Of a DNA stretch of 64,000 nucleotides, positions 60,497-64,000 are shown piece by piece. A model generated the notes under the pieces. The model was not told the origin of the DNA and made no database searches. It saw only the letters and a program-made list of their open reading frames with translations. The DNA lies in assembly GCF_048553275.1 (NCBI RefSeq), contig NZ_JBLZMW010000015.1, positions 1-64,000 on the forward strand. The letters run 5' to 3'. A program made the position numbers and the translations under genes. This stretch comes from Pacificoceanicola sp048553275. GTDB lineage: Bacteria > Pseudomonadota > Alphaproteobacteria > Rhodobacterales > Rhodobacteraceae. Positions within the stretch are counted from its first letter, which is position 1. The number at the start of each line of letters is the position of its first letter.

Positions 60497-61284
60497 GCGC
60501 CTACCTGATCGCGTTCCGCGCCATCGTCTCCCGCGAGGCGCTGCGTTTCGTGCATCAGCGTGAACGCTTCCTTGCCGCCCTTGTTCGCCCGCTCGTCTGG
60601 CTTTTGGTCTTTGCCGCCGGATTTCGGGCCGCGCTCGGCCTGTCGATCATCCCGCCTTATCAAACCTACATCACCTACGAGACCTACATTGTCCCCGGAC
60701 TCTGCGGCATGATCCTGCTGTTCAACGGCATGCAAAGCTCCCTCAGCCTTGTCTACGACCGGGAAATGGGCTCAATGCGGCTTCTTCTCACCGCCCCGCT
60801 TCCCCGGTGGTTTCTCTTGTTTTCAAAGCTTTGCGGGGCGACCTTCATTGGCGTTCTGCAGTGTTACGCGTTCCTCGCGATCGCTTGGATGTTCGACATC
60901 ACGCATCCGCCCTTTGGATACCTGAGCGTTCTGCCCGCCCTGCTGATCGCCGGGCTGATGCTTGGGGCGCTTGGCCTTGCGATCTCCAGTTTCATCAAAC
61001 AGCTGGAGAACTTCGCGGGGGTGATGAACTTCGTGATCTTTCCGATGTTCTTTCTCAGCTCCGCCCTCTATCCCCTTTGGAAGATGGCAGAATCCTCGCC
61101 TCTGCTCTACGATATCTGCGCCGTGAACCCGTTCACACACGCGGTCGAACTGATCCGTTTTGCCATGCATATGCAGTGGAACGGCATGGCGCTGCTCTGG
61201 ACCGGACTGGCCATGGTTGTGTTCATGACCCTGGCGCTCTGGGGCTATGACCCGGCGCGAGGACTGACATCAAAACGTCAATAA
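60493..61284 (+). CDS. ABC-2 type permease of the PQQ alcohol oxidation set, 263 aa
   Basis: About six membrane helices; contains YLSVLPALLIAGLMLGALGLAISSF and MNFVIFPMFFLSSALYPL, typical of ABC-2 exporters. It pairs with the ATPase upstream and probably exports a compound or lipid needed by the alcohol oxidation system; the substrate is unknown. Confidence 0.85.
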   Translation: MSAYLIAFRAIVSREALRFVHQRERFLAALVRPLVWLLVFAAGFRAALGLSIIPPYQTYITYETYIVPGLCGMILLFNGMQSSLSLVYDREMGSMRLLLTAPLPRWFLLFSKLCGATFIGVLQCYAFLAIAWMFDITHPPFGYLSVLPALLIAGLMLGALGLAISSFIKQLENFAGVMNFVIFPMFFLSSALYPLWKMAESSPLLYDICAVNPFTHAVELIRFAMHMQWNGMALLWTGLAMVVFMTLALWGYDPARGLTSKRQ

Positions 61285-61319
61285 TTCAGAAGCATACGCA
61301 CCGAATTTAAGGCATAACA

Positions 61320-61958
61320 TTACCGAAAAGTCGCGGGGCTGCCATCCAGCCGCAGCACCCGGTCCGCCAGGCGCCGCGCCTCGGCCGGGGCGTGGGTGAC
61401 AAGCAAGGTCGTCACCCGGTGCACGCTGCGAAGCCGTTCGAAAAGACCCATCATCTCATCCGCCAGCGCCTCATCGAGCGATACGAAGGGCTCATCCATC
61501 AGCAAAAGCTCCGGCTCGGCGGCGAACGCCCGCGCCAGCGCCATGCGCCGTTGCTGCCCAAGGCTCAGCACGCCGGGAAATACATCGCCGCGCCCGGCAA
61601 GCCCGACATCCGCGAGCATGGCATCGGCCCGCGCGGCGTCCGCATCGGTCGTCAGGATGATATTATCCCGCAACGACCGCCACGGCAGCAGCGTCGGCTC
61701 CTGAAATACCATGGCCATCCGATCCGGGACGCGCACGTCGCCGGTGTGCCGCGTCTCCAGACCGGCCAGAATGCGGATCAGCGTGGTTTTTCCCGCCCCC
61801 GACGGGCCGGTCAAAGCCAGCGTTTCTCCCTGCCGGAGGGCAAGAGACACCGGTCCCAGCACATCGTGCCCGCCGAGGCGCAGGCCCGGCAGCTCAAGAC
61901 GGGCGATGGTGTCGCCCGCCGGAGTTTCAGCATCATGAACCAGCGTCAGGCCCATCAC
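61320..61958 (-). CDS. Nitrate/sulfonate-type ABC transporter ATPase, 212 aa
   Basis: Walker A GPSGAGKTT, signature LSLGQQRRMALARA, Walker B LLLMDEPFVSLD and H-loop LVTHAPAEA. It resembles NrtD/SsuB/TauB ATPases. It overlaps the binding-protein gene by four bases. No matching permease gene follows; the next gene is on the other strand. Confidence 0.85.
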   Translation of the reverse strand: MMGLTLVHDAETPAGDTIARLELPGLRLGGHDVLGPVSLALRQGETLALTGPSGAGKTTLIRILAGLETRHTGDVRVPDRMAMVFQEPTLLPWRSLRDNIILTTDADAARADAMLADVGLAGRGDVFPGVLSLGQQRRMALARAFAAEPELLLMDEPFVSLDEALADEMMGLFERLRSVHRVTTLLVTHAPAEARRLADRVLRLDGSPATFR

Positions 61959-62929
61959 GATCCGGGCTGCACGAACAACCCTTCGGGCAGCTCCGTCGCG
62001 GTCCCGACAAGGTCCGCGCCGCCCAGTTCCGCCATCAGCTTCAGCATCTTGGCCGCTGCCGCCTCATCCACCGGGCCCGCCGCCGGAATACCCTCGCGGA
62101 ACCCGGCCTTGAGGTTTTCGAATTGTGCGTCGGTTTGCGCGTTCATCCGCGGCCGCAGCCGTGTCCATTCCTCCTCGGAAGACATCAGCAGGTCCTTGGC
62201 ATCCCGCGACGCTGCCGCCAGCCCCTCGACCAATTCCGGGTTCTCGCGCAGCAGCGCGCCCCTGACCACATAGCCAAGCAATGGCGTCTGCGGATCAAGC
62301 CCGAGCGCCGTGGCCGCCTCGTCCACCGTCACCAGCGGACGCATGCCCGCCGCTTCCATCTTGGCCAGGAAATGCCAGAAGTTGATCGCCCCCGCCAATT
62401 CGCCGTTCAACGCGGTCTTGAAGATCAGCGGCGGCGCGCCAAAGACCTGTTCGGTCTCGGTCTTCAGATCCATGCCGAATTCCTGCTCCGCATAGGCCTG
62501 AAGGATCAGCCAGCTTTTGTCGAGCGGCCCGCCCGCGATGCCGATTTTCTGTCCCTTGAGATCCGCAAGGCTCTGCGCCGTGCTGCCCTCCGGCACCATG
62601 ACCGACCCAACCGCGCGGCTGTAGGGGATGAAGACAAAGTCCTTGCCAGCCGCCCGCTGCCGCGCGACCCAGAGCCAGTCGGAGACGATCACATCGGCCT
62701 TGCCACCCTGAAACGCCACCTGCGCCGCAGAGCTGCCCGCAACGCCTTGCACCACGAGCTCAAAGCCATGCGCCTGGTCGAAGTCATTGTGCTGGATGCT
62801 GTCCAACTCCCAGTTGACCGTGCCATATTGCAAGACGGCGGCCTTGAGCACCGGCATGTCCGCGAAGGCCGCGCCTGCGGTCAGCGCCAGCGCGGTTGCA
62901 GCGCTCCCCAGCATTCTCATGAAGCTCAT
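61955..62929 (-). CDS. Nitrate/sulfonate/taurine-type binding protein, 324 aa
   Basis: Signal peptide (1-23), then LKAAVLQYGTVNWELDSIQH and VAFQGGKADVIVSDWLWVARQRAAGKDF, the NMT1/THI5/SsuA-type fold. GGAGGA precedes ATG 62929. Members near xox clusters have been linked to uptake of cofactors or lanthanide-related compounds only by context; here the substrate is unknown. Confidence 0.82.
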   Translation of the reverse strand: MSFMRMLGSAATALALTAGAAFADMPVLKAAVLQYGTVNWELDSIQHNDFDQAHGFELVVQGVAGSSAAQVAFQGGKADVIVSDWLWVARQRAAGKDFVFIPYSRAVGSVMVPEGSTAQSLADLKGQKIGIAGGPLDKSWLILQAYAEQEFGMDLKTETEQVFGAPPLIFKTALNGELAGAINFWHFLAKMEAAGMRPLVTVDEAATALGLDPQTPLLGYVVRGALLRENPELVEGLAAASRDAKDLLMSSEEEWTRLRPRMNAQTDAQFENLKAGFREGIPAAGPVDEAAAAKMLKLMAELGGADLVGTATELPEGLFVQPGS

Positions 62930-62988
62930 GGTTTTCCTCCCGAAGGGTTTGTTCGCCAGCAACAGTACCAGTGCCATGATCCCCTGAT

Positions 62989-63001
62989 ATACGACCAATG
63001 G
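62989..63001. promoter_or_regulatory. Shared cluster motif between divergent genes
   Basis: ATACGACCAATGG lies 60 bases upstream of the binding-protein gene (62929) and 91 upstream of the cytochrome gene (63093). It is the clearest copy of the motif found through the cluster. Confidence 0.5.
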
Positions 63002-63092
63002 ACAGGGGCGACAGGGGCCAGCGTTGACATGGATCAAGATGTTTGTCCCCGAGCGGCGTAGCCTTGCGGGCAGGTTACAAAAGGATAGACCC

Positions 63093-63497
63093 ATGCGCCT
63101 GCTCGCTCCCTGCATCACCGCCCTGCTCCTCGCGGCTCCCGCCTTCGCCGACAGCTTCGAGGAGGTGAAAGTCACCGCCGGCAAGACCTTGTTCGATGGC
63201 GAATGCCGCCGTTGCCATGCGGACAATGCTTCGGACCCCTCCTACGGGCCGCCATTGGAAAACGTGCTCTATCGCGCCGCTGGCAGCGTGCCGGATTACG
63301 ACTATTCGATTGCGCTGGAAGCCTCGGGGATCGTCTGGACCCCGGCGGCGTTGCGGGCCTGGATGGAAGACAACGACGGTTTCATGCCCGGCACCAAGAT
63401 GCGCCACGTGGGCATCGAGGATCGCACGGTGCAGGATTTCATCCTCGCCTACCTGTCCTCCATAAGCCCGCAGGACAACCGGCAGATCTCCAAATGA
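63093..63497 (+). CDS. Periplasmic cytochrome c, 134 aa
   Basis: Signal peptide (1-19), haem motif CRRCH (DGECRRCHADN) and a Met ligand in FMPGTKM, giving a class I cytochrome of about 115 residues. AAAGGAT precedes the start. Placed just before xoxF, it may be the electron acceptor of the methanol dehydrogenase (XoxG role), although other cytochromes c are possible. Confidence 0.83.
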   Translation: MRLLAPCITALLLAAPAFADSFEEVKVTAGKTLFDGECRRCHADNASDPSYGPPLENVLYRAAGSVPDYDYSIALEASGIVWTPAALRAWMEDNDGFMPGTKMRHVGIEDRTVQDFILAYLSSISPQDNRQISK

Positions 63498-63599
63498 TCG
63501 CGCGCCGCGCCCGGCCGGTTCGGGCGCGGTTTGCCCGGCGTGTCGCGCAATGCCGATTCCCCCGGCTCAGAAAAGCGAACCCCCTGTCAAGACCGAAAG

Positions 63600-63616
63600 G
63601 GTCGTACGACCTATGG
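63600..63616. promoter_or_regulatory. Palindromic cluster motif upstream of xoxF
   Basis: GGTCGTACGACC at 63600-63611 is a perfect 12-base palindrome, and GTACGACCTATGG (63604-63616) matches the cluster motif. It lies about 107 bases upstream of the xoxF start. The palindrome suggests that the other copies are half-sites or diverged palindromes. Confidence 0.5.
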
Positions 63617-63722
63617 CCCGTTCCGCGACACGGGCCTCTCCCTATAGGCTTCACGCAGTATTGATCCCCGCCGGGAAACACCCGCCACGGGGAGCACGAT
63701 GCGTGTTCACGGGAGGAGACAC

Positions 63723-64000
63723 ATGAACAAATTCGTCGCAGCCGTCACCCTGGCCCTGCTCGCCACCGGCGCCCAGGCGCAGGTGACAGAGGAGATGCTG
63801 GCAAACGATGCCACGATGACCAACCAGGTCGTCACCAATGGCATGGGCCGCCACCTTCAGCGCTATTCCCCGCTGGAGACCCTCAACAAGGACAACGTTC
63901 GCAATCTCGTCCCCGCCTGGGCCTTCAGCCTCGGCGGCGAGAAACAGCGCGGGCAGGAAACCCAACCGCTCGTCTATGATGGCATCATGTACATCACCGG
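63723..64000 (+). CDS. xoxF: XoxF-type PQQ methanol dehydrogenase, N-terminal part (cut by window end)
   Basis: The gene begins with a signal peptide (MNKFVAAVTLALLATGAQAQ), then ETLNKDNVRNLVPAWAFSLGG, EKQRGQETQPLVYDGIMYIT, typical of XoxF, the lanthanide-dependent methanol dehydrogenase. Only the first 92 codons are in the window, so the Asp that binds lanthanide cannot be checked. GGGAGGAG precedes the start. With xoxJ, two cytochromes and the PQQ-associated genes it forms a methanol or alcohol oxidation cluster. Confidence 0.88.
   Translation, partial: MNKFVAAVTLALLATGAQAQVTEEMLANDATMTNQVVTNGMGRHLQRYSPLETLNKDNVRNLVPAWAFSLGGEKQRGQETQPLVYDGIMYIT

Noticed and set aside
1..64000. CRISPR array
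   Set aside because: No series of regularly spaced repeats was seen anywhere in the window.

Overview
The window comes from a GC-rich alphaproteobacterium, most likely a marine Rhodobacteraceae (Roseobacter-type) chromosome. The evidence is gene content read directly from the sequence: psuK-psuG, bdhA plus a patatin lipase, chvE-gguAB, an orphan LuxR regulator, a Hint-domain secreted protein, form II CoxL, and a XoxF-type methanol dehydrogenase cluster. The species cannot be named from sequence alone.

Left end (1-9.3 kb): a compact phage-derived island sits against the 3' end of a tRNA-Asn gene. It carries the last part of a tyrosine integrase, an AlpA-type regulator, a primase/RepA-helicase replication gene, a large terminase, an HNH nuclease, an HK97-type major capsid protein, a prohead protease, a head-tail connector and a portal. 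There are no tail, lysis or repressor genes. This matches the idea of a satellite that builds its own capsid and borrows tails (capsid-forming PICI-like). The integrase, replication gene and terminase are broken by frame changes, while the head genes are intact, so it may be a decaying or domesticated element.

9.3-31 kb: chromosomal genes. They include an MBL-fold hydrolase, an EnvZ-like kinase, a three-gene signalling operon (LuxR-type response regulator, FIST sensor protein, PAS hybrid kinase), an entericidin-like lipoprotein, an orphan YejA binding protein, a candidate small RNA, bdhA with a patatin lipase, a DUF502 protein and psuKG. A seven-gene run follows on the minus strand (secreted protein-exbB-exbD-exbD-tonB-nosR-apbE), then a 1.35 kb stretch with no credible gene and a CAT-anticodon tRNA.

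31-49.7 kb: housekeeping genes (purM-purN, rnd, a HupE/UreJ protein, rpsB-tsf), then a GNAT acetyltransferase, a LuxR solo, a Hint-domain protein, a secreted protein of unknown function, and a sugar uptake unit (LysR regulator facing chvE-gguA-gguB) followed by a convergent SAF-domain oxidoreductase.

49.8-64 kb: oxidative metabolism. gcdH and a molybdenum hydroxylase set (coxG-coxS-coxL-coxM; CoxL has the form II motif AYRGAGR) adjoin a PQQ-dependent alcohol oxidation cluster. That cluster contains a XoxJ-like binding protein, a cytochrome c, a binding protein, beta-propeller, ATPase and permease of the PQQ-associated ABC set, a second partial ABC system, another cytochrome c, and the start of xoxF, which is cut by the window edge. 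A short motif (core TACGACC, often followed by A/T-ATGG) recurs in the intergenic regions of this cluster and upstream of coxG, suggesting one shared regulator.
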